DNA of 64,000 nucleotides from Shinella sp. (GTDB lineage: Bacteria; Pseudomonadota; Alphaproteobacteria; Rhizobiales; Rhizobiaceae). Position numbers and translations under genes: made by a program. Each line of letters starts with the position of its first letter. The first letter of the stretch is position 1. The stretch is from positions 10,253 to 74,252 of the forward strand of contig QFQX01000020.1 in NCBI GenBank assembly GCA_003248775.1, in the 5' to 3' direction. Below are positions 1-7,315 of the stretch, in pieces. The notes beneath the pieces are model-generated. The model saw nothing but the letters and a program-made list of their open reading frames with translations. It had not been told where the DNA came from and ran no database searches.

Positions 1-310
1 TGTCGTCATCCGCCGCGTCGATCAGATCGCGATCCAGGGCAACCTCTCCGCGCATGTTCAGAACCCTTGCACGCCGGTGGCTTTCGGCATCTCGCTCGGG
101 CCAACCCTCGCGGACATAGGTTTCGAGACACTCCCCAAGATGCGTGGTCGCCACCGCTCCCTCGGGTCCTGCCTGCGGGATCAGAGCGGTCCCCATGGTG
201 CCAGTGGCCATCGCGAGCTCCTCCAGGAGCTCTGTCCAGCGCGACGGATCGGCGATAACGTCCGACAGGTGCGCGGACGCCTGTTGAAAGCGGCTGATGT
301 CGATCGACAT
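1..310 (-). CDS. LuxR-type regulator, N-terminal part (truncated by window edge)
   Basis: About 103 residues are visible, running off the left edge of the window. The start is an ATG at 310 preceded by GGAGGG about five bases upstream, which fixes the reading frame. The visible part is a non-membrane, soluble segment beginning MSIDISRFQQAS and containing a stretch (residues ~30-50, ELAMATGTMGTALIPQ) that resembles the sensory N-terminus of helix-turn-helix LuxR-family regulators common in rhizobia. The DNA-binding domain would lie outside the window, so the family call is inference from style of sequence. The gene is probably real because codon usage and ribosome site are good. Confidence 0.5.
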   Translation of the reverse strand, partial: MSIDISRFQQASAHLSDVIADPSRWTELLEELAMATGTMGTALIPQAGPEGAVATTHLGECLETYVREGWPERDAESHRRARVLNMRGEVALDRDLIDAADDD

Positions 311-723
311 CTTGCCCTCCTGCGTGTTTTCCAGGCACCAACAGCGCGTAAAAGCTAAACAATATAACGAATGGATACAGGATGACCCGGCGGCGCCGCA
401 GTGAGAATTTCGAATATCTGCAAGTATACGTCGCAGTTTTAGGAAGTCGTCTTCCCTGTGACTTCGCGCGCGAAGTATATCAAATGACGCCGAACCTTCA
501 ATAGCGTCCCTGTTGGGCTCGAAGAGGGCTGGCGAGTTTTAAATACAAGCAAAGACTTGACGTGCTTCGTTTCCGCCCTTGCGTCTGGATGGTCATAGGC
601 CGGGGCGATCTGCGACACCTGTCTCGCATCAACCCCCAAAAGGGGGTCGAATGCATTCCTGCCTAATGGTTCCGTTTTCCTTGCAGGGGGCATGCCCCTG
701 GAGAGAACCGCCGGGAGGGATCA
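311..723. other. Intergenic, no gene supported
   Basis: Only short shadow reading frames occur here. The one visible structure is a hairpin at 632-647 (ACCCCC, loop AAAA, GGGGGT), about 75 bases upstream of the DUF1194 gene. It could be a regulatory hairpin; nothing else is supported. Confidence 0.5.
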
Positions 724-1563
724 ATGCCTAAGATAAACTTTGCCCTGACGCTGATGGGTGCGATTGCCGCGGCGCTCAGTTTCGGATTTCCGGCTCGCGC
801 CACCGGAGTGGAGGGCGCGCAAGCCTTTGACGTCGATGTTGCGATCGTCTTCGCAGTCGATTTCTCCTCTTCGATCGATCCGGACACAGCGGACCTGCAA
901 AGAAACGGGCATGTTACCGCGCTGACCTCGCCGGATTTCATCAATGCCATTTCCAGCAATCGCCGGGGCTGTATCGGCGTGACCTATTTCGAATGGGCGA
1001 GCCCGGCGCAGATCAGGGTCGTTCTGCCGTGGACCAGGATTTGCGGACCGGCGGACGCTGAATCGGCCGCTCAGGTGATCGCCAGGAAAGGCGATACCGG
1101 TTTCAGCCGTCGGGGGCGGGGCGGAACATCCATCTCCTCCGCCATCGATGTCGGAAGCCTGCTTCTCGACCAATTTCCGGGAAGCGCCGAAAGAAAGGTC
1201 ATAGACATCTCCGGAAATGGAGAAAACAACGACGGCCTGCCAGTTCAGGAGTCCAGGCGCAGGGCCGTTGAAAAGGGCTATACCATCAATGCGATCGCCA
1301 TCCCGGATGACACCGATAAGGCCCCCGACTATCTGTTGGCCTCCTATTTTTCGAACAACGTCATTGGCGGGTTCAGCGCCTTCGTGATGGTTCCCAAGGC
1401 GGTGGGGGACTATGCCATGGCGCTACGCCGGAAGCTGATAAGAGAGATCGCTGAACACGTTGAGCCGCATCCGGCGGAAAATCGGGAGCGCGTCGGGCAG
1501 CGGCCTTACACAGTCATCGCGGACGCTCAATCCGGTTCGCCGCGCCTGGTGGCGGCGCCCTGA
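724..1563 (+). CDS. DUF1194 secreted von Willebrand factor A-like protein
   Basis: 279 residues with an N-terminal signal peptide (hydrophobic 8-20, probable cleavage after ARA near 26). A MIDAS-like motif DFSSS at residues 46-50 and a later GGTSISSAI segment are the metal-ion-dependent adhesion features of vWA folds, so the protein probably binds a divalent cation in the periplasm. Length and architecture match DUF1194 (PF06707). The partner and substrate are unknown for the family. ATG at 724 has a strong ribosome site (GGGAGGG) seven bases upstream. It stands alone, transcribed away from the LuxR-type gene. Confidence 0.85.
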   Translation: MPKINFALTLMGAIAAALSFGFPARATGVEGAQAFDVDVAIVFAVDFSSSIDPDTADLQRNGHVTALTSPDFINAISSNRRGCIGVTYFEWASPAQIRVVLPWTRICGPADAESAAQVIARKGDTGFSRRGRGGTSISSAIDVGSLLLDQFPGSAERKVIDISGNGENNDGLPVQESRRRAVEKGYTINAIAIPDDTDKAPDYLLASYFSNNVIGGFSAFVMVPKAVGDYAMALRRKLIREIAEHVEPHPAENRERVGQRPYTVIADAQSGSPRLVAAP

Positions 1564-1969
1564 CGGATGCGCGTATGCCGCCAGGGCGCAAACTCTCGGG
1601 TGGGCAAACATCCCCGCAAATTCGAAGCGGCCGGAACTGTTATGGCTTGCCAATGATGCTGCGCTGGCGGATCTGCGCGTGGCATCGAGCGCGAAGCCGG
1701 GTCCGCGTGGTGAAATCTGGCGGACGCGGTTTCGTCGTTTTCATCGACTGCCACGCGGCCGTAGAACTTGAGCGCCGTCCGTCCCGTCCAGACCGGCGGC
1801 TCGCCCTCCACCATGCCGTGTGCGGTTGCATTCGGCATATGAGTATGAAAGGCCGCGCGTCAGCGCTGCGACATCCGGTGCAGGCGGGCGTGAATGAAGA
1901 AGGCCGTCACCTCCCGAAAGGCCCAGCCCAGGCGGTTGACAGCCTTTGTCTACGGCAGGGGCCTGGAAA
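1564..1969. other. Intergenic, no convincing gene
   Basis: Short open frames exist on both strands (for example 1575-1973 + and 1527-1838 -), but none has a ribosome site or recognisable domain. It may contain a decayed gene; I see nothing I can name. Confidence 0.4.
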
Positions 1970-2584
1970 CTAGCCCGCAGATCCGGCGAAGTTACGGATT
2001 TTCTGCAGGCGGACCTCCCTTGCCTCGTGCATATCCAACATTCCCTTGAAACCGCCGTCGGCGTCCATCATGTAGACACCGGCCGTATGATCCATCGTGT
2101 AGCTGTCACCCCCGGTCGGGACCTTCCGTGCATAGGCGGCAAAAGCCTTGACCGCCGTGTCGGTCTGTTTGGCCGACCCGCGCAGCGCCATGATCCGGGG
2201 ATCGAAGGACGTCATGTATGTGCTCAGCAGTTCCTGGCTGTCCCTCTCGGGGTCCACCGAAATGAAGATCACGTTGAAACGGTCAGCCACAGGACCGAGT
2301 TCGCTCATCAGATCCGTCAGTTCGAACAGGGTTGTAGGGCAGATGTCCGGGCAATATGTGAAGCCGAAAAAGGCAAGATATGGCTTGCCCTTCAGCGATG
2401 CGTTATCGACGACCGTCCCACGGTGCGAGGTAAGCTCGAACGGCTTCCCGATGACGGGAGTGGAGGCATTTGAAGATACGGCGACGTCCTTGTCCTGGCG
2501 CATTGGGAGCACACTGCCAAAGACAAGCAGCCATGCCGCGGCGATCACCACAAGCCCCCCGGCGACCATTCGGAATATCTTCAC
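1970..2584 (-). CDS. SCO1/SenC family copper chaperone
   Basis: 204 residues. One N-terminal membrane anchor (about 8-28) is followed by a thioredoxin-fold domain. The copper-binding motif CPDIC is at 78-82 and the distal ligand His is at 166 (MDHTAG), so all three expected Cu ligands are present. SCO proteins deliver Cu or reduce cysteines for the Cu-A site of cytochrome c oxidase, acting on the periplasmic face. The start is a GTG at 2584 with AAAGGAG six bases upstream. No oxidase genes are adjacent, so it may serve a general copper or thiol role in this metal/envelope island. Confidence 0.92.
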   Translation of the reverse strand: MKIFRMVAGGLVVIAAAWLLVFGSVLPMRQDKDVAVSSNASTPVIGKPFELTSHRGTVVDNASLKGKPYLAFFGFTYCPDICPTTLFELTDLMSELGPVADRFNVIFISVDPERDSQELLSTYMTSFDPRIMALRGSAKQTDTAVKAFAAYARKVPTGGDSYTMDHTAGVYMMDADGGFKGMLDMHEAREVRLQKIRNFAGSAG

Positions 2585-2831
2585 CTATTGCTCCTTTCGC
2601 GGATCAGCCGATCGACAAGCACAACTTTTGTGGATAGGCGCGTAGCCCCTCTGGCTGCTTCAGGGGCAAGCACGAATTTCGGTAGCCTCAGTTGCGTACG
2701 AAGCCGCAGCGAGATCCCGATTATCGGGAAGAATGGACCATCAGAAACATCCGCAACCGAATGTGCGGACTGTTGCGTTCCGTAACCAGGGCTTCTTGAA
2801 GCCCTGATACAATCAGACCACAGCCCAAGCT

Positions 2832-3002
2832 TCATGGCTGTGGCCGGATGGGTGTCGTGGCCCCAGCGGGTTCCGGCCTCGCCTCCCGGCCGATGTGCCG
2901 GATGCTGTAGGCAAAGACGGCGAGAACGAAGGCCACAAGAATCGCCAGCAAGATCCTGTTGTTGCGCCGGATTCGACGCATCCGCTCATCGGGCTGCGCC
3001 AT
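2832..3002 (-). CDS. Small single-pass membrane protein
   Basis: 56 residues: a basic N-terminus (DERMRRIRRNN), one hydrophobic helix (about 18-34) and a Pro-rich tail. ATG at 3002 lies four bases after the stop of the upstream L,D-transpeptidase gene and has GGAG ten bases upstream, overlapping the end of that gene. Translational coupling suggests a function with the transpeptidase. I do not recognise the family. A longer in-frame extension upstream exists but would overlap the neighbouring gene and looks non-coding. Confidence 0.6.
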   Translation of the reverse strand: MAQPDERMRRIRRNNRILLAILVAFVLAVFAYSIRHIGREARPEPAGATTPIRPQP

Positions 3003-3006
3003 GGCC

Positions 3007-4092
3007 TCAATCTCCGGCAGCACTGTCTGAGAGGGCACCGGCACCTGCCCGTCTGGAGATTTCCTGGAACGGATCGGCAAGCGCCGCGTCGGGCCTGCTG
3101 ACCGGATACTTGATGCTGGATATCCGAGCTGCGAGTTTGTCGGCGCCGTCCTTCTTGAGAAGGGCCCGGAAGCTTGGATGCATACCCCCATCGACATAGG
3201 CGTTCACCGCCGAAGGCTTGTTTTGCGCGATCGCTGCGTCAACCTTTCGCCCTTCCGCTGTAATCTGCGCCATGAGCTGTGGATCCGGAGGTGTCACGAC
3301 GGCGGGACAGGCAGCCAGCGGATCGCGCGGCTCACCTCCCGAAAATTCGGTGTTGAACACGTAGCGGCGACCGCAGACCGATACCTTCGGTTGCTGCCTG
3401 GTGATCTCGAACGTGTCGTACCCCTCCTTCAGCGTCCGCCAGAACGGCATGTTCCCGTCATCCTTGTAACGAGCCATGTTCTCCGCTGTCATCCGGAACG
3501 GATAGGCCTGCACCTGGAAGCGATTTTGTCCAGAGGACAGGGCCTTGGCAACGATCGCATAAATCTCGCCGACACCCTGGTCGGTGAGCGCATAGCAACC
3601 CGATGATGAGCATGCCCCATGAACCATGAGCGCTTCGCCCGTATAGCCGAGGGCTGACTCAAGCCTGTTGGGGTAGCCGAGATTGAAAGAAACGTAGTAT
3701 TGCGATTTCGGATTTAGCATGCCGGCCGAGACATGGTAGAAGCCCTCAGGCGCCTGGCGATCACCATTCTTCATTTTCGGGCCTAGCTTTCCTGACCACC
3801 TGCACATGGGATAGGTCTTGAGGAGTGCATAGCGCCCTGTCCGATCGACTTTCCAGATTTCGAGTTCGCTCTCCTGTTTGAAGATCCTGACGAGCACGGG
3901 GCTTTCGGCCTTCATGCCCTTGTTTGACATCTCCGTCAGCATCTTGCCTGAAATCTGCGGGGCGGCGCTCGACAGGTCGTCGAGCACCATGTCCGCGACG
4001 CAGCCCGACAGCATCGCCCCCATCACCGCCATCAGGGTTACCCGCCGCACAAACCCCGGGGCGCGATTACTACATCTTGAAAGCCAGTTCAT
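3007..4092 (-). CDS. YafK-type L,D-transpeptidase (YkuD domain) lipoprotein
   Basis: 361 residues. A signal sequence ends in a lipobox, LSGC with Cys31, so the enzyme is probably anchored in a membrane facing the periplasm. The YkuD catalytic region holds H158 and C166 in VHGACSSSGCYALT. The following segment (YPFRMTAENM, FWRTLKEGYD) is typical of the YafK/DpaA branch, whose E. coli member detaches Braun lipoprotein from peptidoglycan rather than forming cross-links. The direction of chemistry here is therefore uncertain. A MerR-type promoter lies 141 bases upstream. It is followed by a coupled small membrane gene. Confidence 0.88.
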   Translation of the reverse strand: MNWLSRCSNRAPGFVRRVTLMAVMGAMLSGCVADMVLDDLSSAAPQISGKMLTEMSNKGMKAESPVLVRIFKQESELEIWKVDRTGRYALLKTYPMCRWSGKLGPKMKNGDRQAPEGFYHVSAGMLNPKSQYYVSFNLGYPNRLESALGYTGEALMVHGACSSSGCYALTDQGVGEIYAIVAKALSSGQNRFQVQAYPFRMTAENMARYKDDGNMPFWRTLKEGYDTFEITRQQPKVSVCGRRYVFNTEFSGGEPRDPLAACPAVVTPPDPQLMAQITAEGRKVDAAIAQNKPSAVNAYVDGGMHPSFRALLKKDGADKLAARISSIKYPVSRPDAALADPFQEISRRAGAGALSDSAAGD

Positions 4093-4232
4093 TCATCACT
4101 CTGAAGGTACGTTTCGACGGCTCTGCCGGCGCCGCGCCAACTGCGCGCCTCCGTTCAGCTCCCCCAAGCAAAATCTTCCAACAGGTGGAGATTCGCGCCG
4201 TGCTCACCTCTGTCCCCATCGACGGAACGTGG

Positions 4233-4263
4233 ATGATAAAACCTCAAGCAACTTGAGGTGCAA
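4233..4263 (-). promoter_or_regulatory. MerR/SoxR-type promoter upstream of the YafK-like gene
   Basis: Read on the minus strand: -35 TTGCAC (4263-4258), a 19-base spacer, -10 TATCAT (4238-4233). The spacer contains CCTCAAG-N3-CTTGAGG, a near-perfect dyad very like SoxR boxes. The long 19-base spacing is the hallmark of promoters activated by MerR-family proteins. The predicted transcript would have a leader of roughly 135 bases before 4092. Confidence 0.6.
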
Positions 4264-4366
4264 GGCCAGCTTTCTGAAGAATTTGCCGTTTTCCTGCCTC
4301 GCCAAACACTTTGGCACAAGAAGACTTGATTTCCATTTCATCGGGGCAGGCGTTACTTTAACCGCC

Positions 4367-4600
4367 ATGACCGCCAAATTCCGACATCTGACGAGAACAG
4401 CATGCTGGGTCGCCGTGTTTCTCACGGGCGGTGTTCTCCTTGTGAAGCTCGTGTTCATGCTCGTTTGCTGGATCGGCGGACATAATCTGTTCGAAGCGTT
4501 GTTTGGCATGACCACGCCCATCATCCTTGGCACCGTCATTGGGATCGAAGCCTTCCTTTGGTTCAGGGAGTGGCATCACTCCGGATCGGGAGCGCCGTGA
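4367..4600 (+). CDS. Small two-helix membrane protein, hypothetical
   Basis: 77 residues with two hydrophobic segments (about 13-36 and 48-66) and a charged C-terminus (FREWHHSGSG). No family recognised. The ATG at 4367 has no strong ribosome site (GGGGCAGG lies about 17 bases upstream), so expression is uncertain. The longer in-frame opening upstream to 3878 is antisense to the transpeptidase gene and was not used. Confidence 0.45.
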   Translation: MTAKFRHLTRTACWVAVFLTGGVLLVKLVFMLVCWIGGHNLFEALFGMTTPIILGTVIGIEAFLWFREWHHSGSGAP

Positions 4601-5012
4601 TAGCGCTTCGTTCTGGAGCAATCCCGTCCAAAAATCTCACGGGGGCTCGATAAGCGATATGCCAGTGTCGAACCCAAAGCTCATTTCGACTTTTTGGGAA
4701 GGTTCTTATGAACGCCACAGCCCGATATTCTGGGTGCGATCATGCAAGGGAAGGCCAAAAGGAGGTCGTTTCATTGCAGACGGCCAGACAGGTATTCATC
4801 TTGAACGTCCTTCAGGAGCGCCGCAGGTGCGATCGGCTTCATGGATCTTTCATCTCATCGGCAAGATGAGACGCGGACGTGTTGCTGGGGCGGATGCGGG
4901 AGTGTCAGAGAGCAGAAACGAAATTATCATGAGGCATAACGACACCTGTTGGCCACTTGATTTGCCCTGTTGAATCATCACATTGGGAACGCATCGCCTC
5001 TGAATAACCATG
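4601..5012. other. Intergenic, only a doubtful 53-codon frame
   Basis: A 53-codon frame at 4708-4869 (+) begins ATGAACGCC with GGGAAGG eight bases upstream, but the peptide matches nothing I know and has no membrane segment. No other gene is supported between the small membrane gene and merR. Confidence 0.35.
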
Positions 5013-5027
5013 CAACTGGTCCAGTTG
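5013..5027. promoter_or_regulatory. 15-base inverted repeat upstream of merR
   Basis: CAACTGG-T-CCAGTTG is a perfect 7-1-7 dyad located 59-73 bases before the merR start. It differs from the CTCTAG-type dyads of the other MerR-type promoters in the window and could be an autoregulatory or second-regulator site. Function is inferred from position only. Confidence 0.35.
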
Positions 5028-5085
5028 TGCGTGAGGTTCCGAGATATTGCAGCACCTCTGCTGCCGAACGACTGGAGGATTCTTG

Positions 5086-5502
5086 ATGTTGACGATCGGT
5101 GACCTGTCGAGGACGACTGGCGTGAAGGTGCCGACGATCCGATATTACGAACAGATGGGCTTGCTCGTCCCCCCGGAAAGGACGGAAGGAAACCAACGCC
5201 GCTATTCGAAGAGCGAACGCGAGCGGCTGTCCTTCATCAGGCACGCACGCGAACTGGGCCTCACGATCGAGGCCATTCGGGAACTCATCGACCTCAGCCA
5301 ACATCCGGAAAAACCATGCGAAGAAGCTGACCGTATCGCGGCACAACAGCTTGCGACGGTCCGCCAGAAGATCGAACGCCTGAAAAAGCTCGAAGCCGAA
5401 CTGGAGCGCATCACCGCTTGTTGTCACACGAACCAGGTGCGTGACTGCTATGTCATCAGAGCTCTGGCGAACCACGACCTCTGCTGCACCGACCATAGTT
5501 GA
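5086..5502 (+). CDS. MerR-family metal-responsive regulator, ZntR-like
   Basis: 138 residues. N-terminal winged helix-turn-helix (LTIGDLSRTTGVKVPTIRYY), then a dimerisation helix (about 80-110) and a C-terminal metal loop. Cys78, Cys112, Cys113 and Cys121 occupy the pattern of the ZntR sensor (C-x33-CC-x7-C), with an extra CC at 133-134, suggesting Zn/Cd/Pb sensing. ATG at 5086 is preceded by GGAGG; the longer frame from 5047 lacks a site. It is convergent with mntH. It is the only merR in the window and so the prime candidate to act on the 19-bp-spacer promoters around it. Confidence 0.85.
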   Translation: MLTIGDLSRTTGVKVPTIRYYEQMGLLVPPERTEGNQRRYSKSERERLSFIRHARELGLTIEAIRELIDLSQHPEKPCEEADRIAAQQLATVRQKIERLKKLEAELERITACCHTNQVRDCYVIRALANHDLCCTDHS

Positions 5503-5527
5503 GCGGTTCGACTCACGACGCTTCGGT

Positions 5528-5549
5528 TTGGCCGGTCATGGCCGGCCAA
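5528..5549. terminator. Hairpin between convergent merR and mntH
   Basis: TTGGCCGG-N6-CCGGCCAA forms a perfect eight-pair stem in the 55 bases between the two convergent stops. No clear U-run follows on either strand, so it is a probable bidirectional terminator of modest strength. Confidence 0.5.
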
Positions 5550-5557
5550 TATGTCGC

Positions 5558-6886
5558 CTACGCAGAGACGAAGTCGACAAGAAGCTTGATGTTCAAAAGC
5601 GCGATCACGACCGCGATGAGCCAGGCGAACAGGATGAGCCACAGCGGGGCTTTCAGTTCGCCCATTTTTTCCTTGTCTGACGTGAATATCACCAGCGGAA
5701 AAACCGCGAAGGATAGCTGAAGGCTCAGAACCACCTGGGTGAGGATGAGAAGCTGGGCTGTGCCGCCGTCGCCATAGATGATGGTTACCGCAGCAGCCGG
5801 TACGATGGCGATCGCGCGGGTGATGAGGCGACGTAGCCACGGGGGCATCCGGATGTCGAGGAACCCCTCCATGACGATCTGGCCCGCCAGCGTCGCGGTC
5901 ACGGTCGAGTTGACGCCGCAACAGAGCAGCGCGATCCCGAACAGCGTGGGCGCAATCGCGAGGCCCAGAAGCGGCGCAAGGAGATTGTGCGCCTCGCCGA
6001 GCTCGGCCACCCCTGTCTGCCCCGTCTTGTGAAACGTGGCCGCAGCCAGGATCAGGATGGACGCATTCACCAGGAGAGCGAACATCAAGGCGATGGTCGA
6101 GTCGATCGTTGCGAATTTCAGCGCCTCTCTTTTCTCCGGCAGCGTCTGACCATATGCGCGTGTCTGTATTATGCCGGAATGGAGATAGAGGTTGTGCGGC
6201 ATGACGGTCGCCCCGAGAATTCCGAGAGCGAGGTACAGCATGTCGGGGTTCGTGACGATCTCCGTCGTCGGGGCAAAACCAAGGATGACCTGGCCCCAGT
6301 CAGGATCGGCGAGCGCGATCTGGATCGCAAAACAGACCGCGACGACGGCAAGCAGGGTAATCACGAGCGCCTCGACCCAACGGAAGCCAAGCTTCTGCAG
6401 GTAGAGGATCAGGAAAACGTCGAGAGCGGTAATGATCACGCCGACTTCAAGCGGAATTCCGAAGATGAGGTTGAGGCCGATCGCGGTTCCGATCACCTCC
6501 GCGATGTCGGTGGCGATGATGGCGATCTCCGCCAGAAGCCAGAGCATGTAGCCCACCGGCTTCGGGAACGCGTCACGGCATGCCTGTGCAAGATCCCGGC
6601 CCGATGCAATGGCCAGCCTTGCGCACAGCGACTGGAGGACGATGGCCATGATGTTCGAGACGAGGGCCACCGTCAGGAGCGCATAACCGAAACGGGATCC
6701 GCCCGCCAGCGAGGTCGCCCAGTTGCCGGGATCCATATAACCGACCGCGACCAGATAGCCGGGGCCGAAGAAAGCCATCGCCCGCTTCAGGGCACTCGGA
6801 CCGGACGATACCTTGATCGATCGGTAGACATCGGAGAGCGATCCCTCCCCTACAGTACGCTGCCAGCCTTTGACGGGTCCATCCAT
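5558..6886 (-). CDS. mntH: Nramp-family Mn2+/H+ symporter MntH
   Basis: 442 residues, about 11 membrane helices. The Nramp signatures DPGNW (helix 1) and MPHNLYLHS (helix 6) that bind the transition metal are intact, supporting divalent metal uptake (Mn2+ preferred) driven by protons at the inner membrane. ATG at 6886 has AGGTG upstream. It is alone in its transcript. A palindrome, TTGCAATTGCAA, sits 34-45 bases upstream and resembles rhizobial Mur/Fur-type manganese operators. Presence next to a Zn-type efflux island suggests balanced metal import and export. Confidence 0.93.
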   Translation of the reverse strand: MDGPVKGWQRTVGEGSLSDVYRSIKVSSGPSALKRAMAFFGPGYLVAVGYMDPGNWATSLAGGSRFGYALLTVALVSNIMAIVLQSLCARLAIASGRDLAQACRDAFPKPVGYMLWLLAEIAIIATDIAEVIGTAIGLNLIFGIPLEVGVIITALDVFLILYLQKLGFRWVEALVITLLAVVAVCFAIQIALADPDWGQVILGFAPTTEIVTNPDMLYLALGILGATVMPHNLYLHSGIIQTRAYGQTLPEKREALKFATIDSTIALMFALLVNASILILAAATFHKTGQTGVAELGEAHNLLAPLLGLAIAPTLFGIALLCCGVNSTVTATLAGQIVMEGFLDIRMPPWLRRLITRAIAIVPAAAVTIIYGDGGTAQLLILTQVVLSLQLSFAVFPLVIFTSDKEKMGELKAPLWLILFAWLIAVVIALLNIKLLVDFVSA

Positions 6887-6919
6887 AGCATCACCTTGCT
6901 TTCACAGCTCATGCCAAAT

Positions 6920-6931
6920 TTGCAATTGCAA
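6920..6931. promoter_or_regulatory. Candidate Mur/Fur-type operator of mntH
   Basis: TTGCAATTGCAA is a perfect 12-base palindrome, with nearby similar A/T-rich half-sites. In Rhizobium and Agrobacterium the Fur homologue Mur represses manganese uptake genes through TGCAA-containing boxes. A possible promoter read leftward (TTGTCA, 17 bases, GAATGA) places the palindrome just after the -10. Assignment is by analogy. Confidence 0.45.
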
Positions 6932-7109
6932 CTCATTCGCATAAAGAATCGTATTTGACAAGCCTGCGGAAAGAGGTGGCTCGTCAACCGCATGCTGGAG
7001 TTTGCTGGCCATCCCTCTGTTTCGGGATATGGCCTCGGTTTTCAGCTTCCGAACGACCGGCCGTTCAGTCCGTCTCGCTTTTGTGAAGCCCAAATCAGAA
7101 CGACAACCC

Positions 7110-7140
7110 TTGACCCTAAGGTTGCTAGAGGTCTTATCAA
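7110..7140 (+). promoter_or_regulatory. MerR-type promoter upstream of the M23 peptidase gene
   Basis: TTGACC (7110-7115), 19-base spacer containing CTAAGG/CTAGAG half-sites, TATCAA (7135-7140). The -35 plus 19-base spacing is diagnostic of MerR-activated promoters. The leader to the peptidase start at 7316 would be about 170 bases. Confidence 0.65.
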
Positions 7141-7315
7141 AACGCTCCCGATCCGTGGTCACATCGATGAAATATCCGCGGATGCGCTTTGAAGGGAGCA
7201 ACGCGATCCATACGAGATTCGTAATTCAAACGACTGTTATTACCATCACGATCGACTTCGCCTTGACGAACGGTGATCTGCGGGAGACGGCCCTTCAGCC
7301 CTTGGAGGCTGTTCA

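Noticed and set aside
6..362. 118-codon minus-strand frame at the left edge
   Set aside because: Wrong frame compared with the gene starting at 310, which has a ribosome site and better coding sense.
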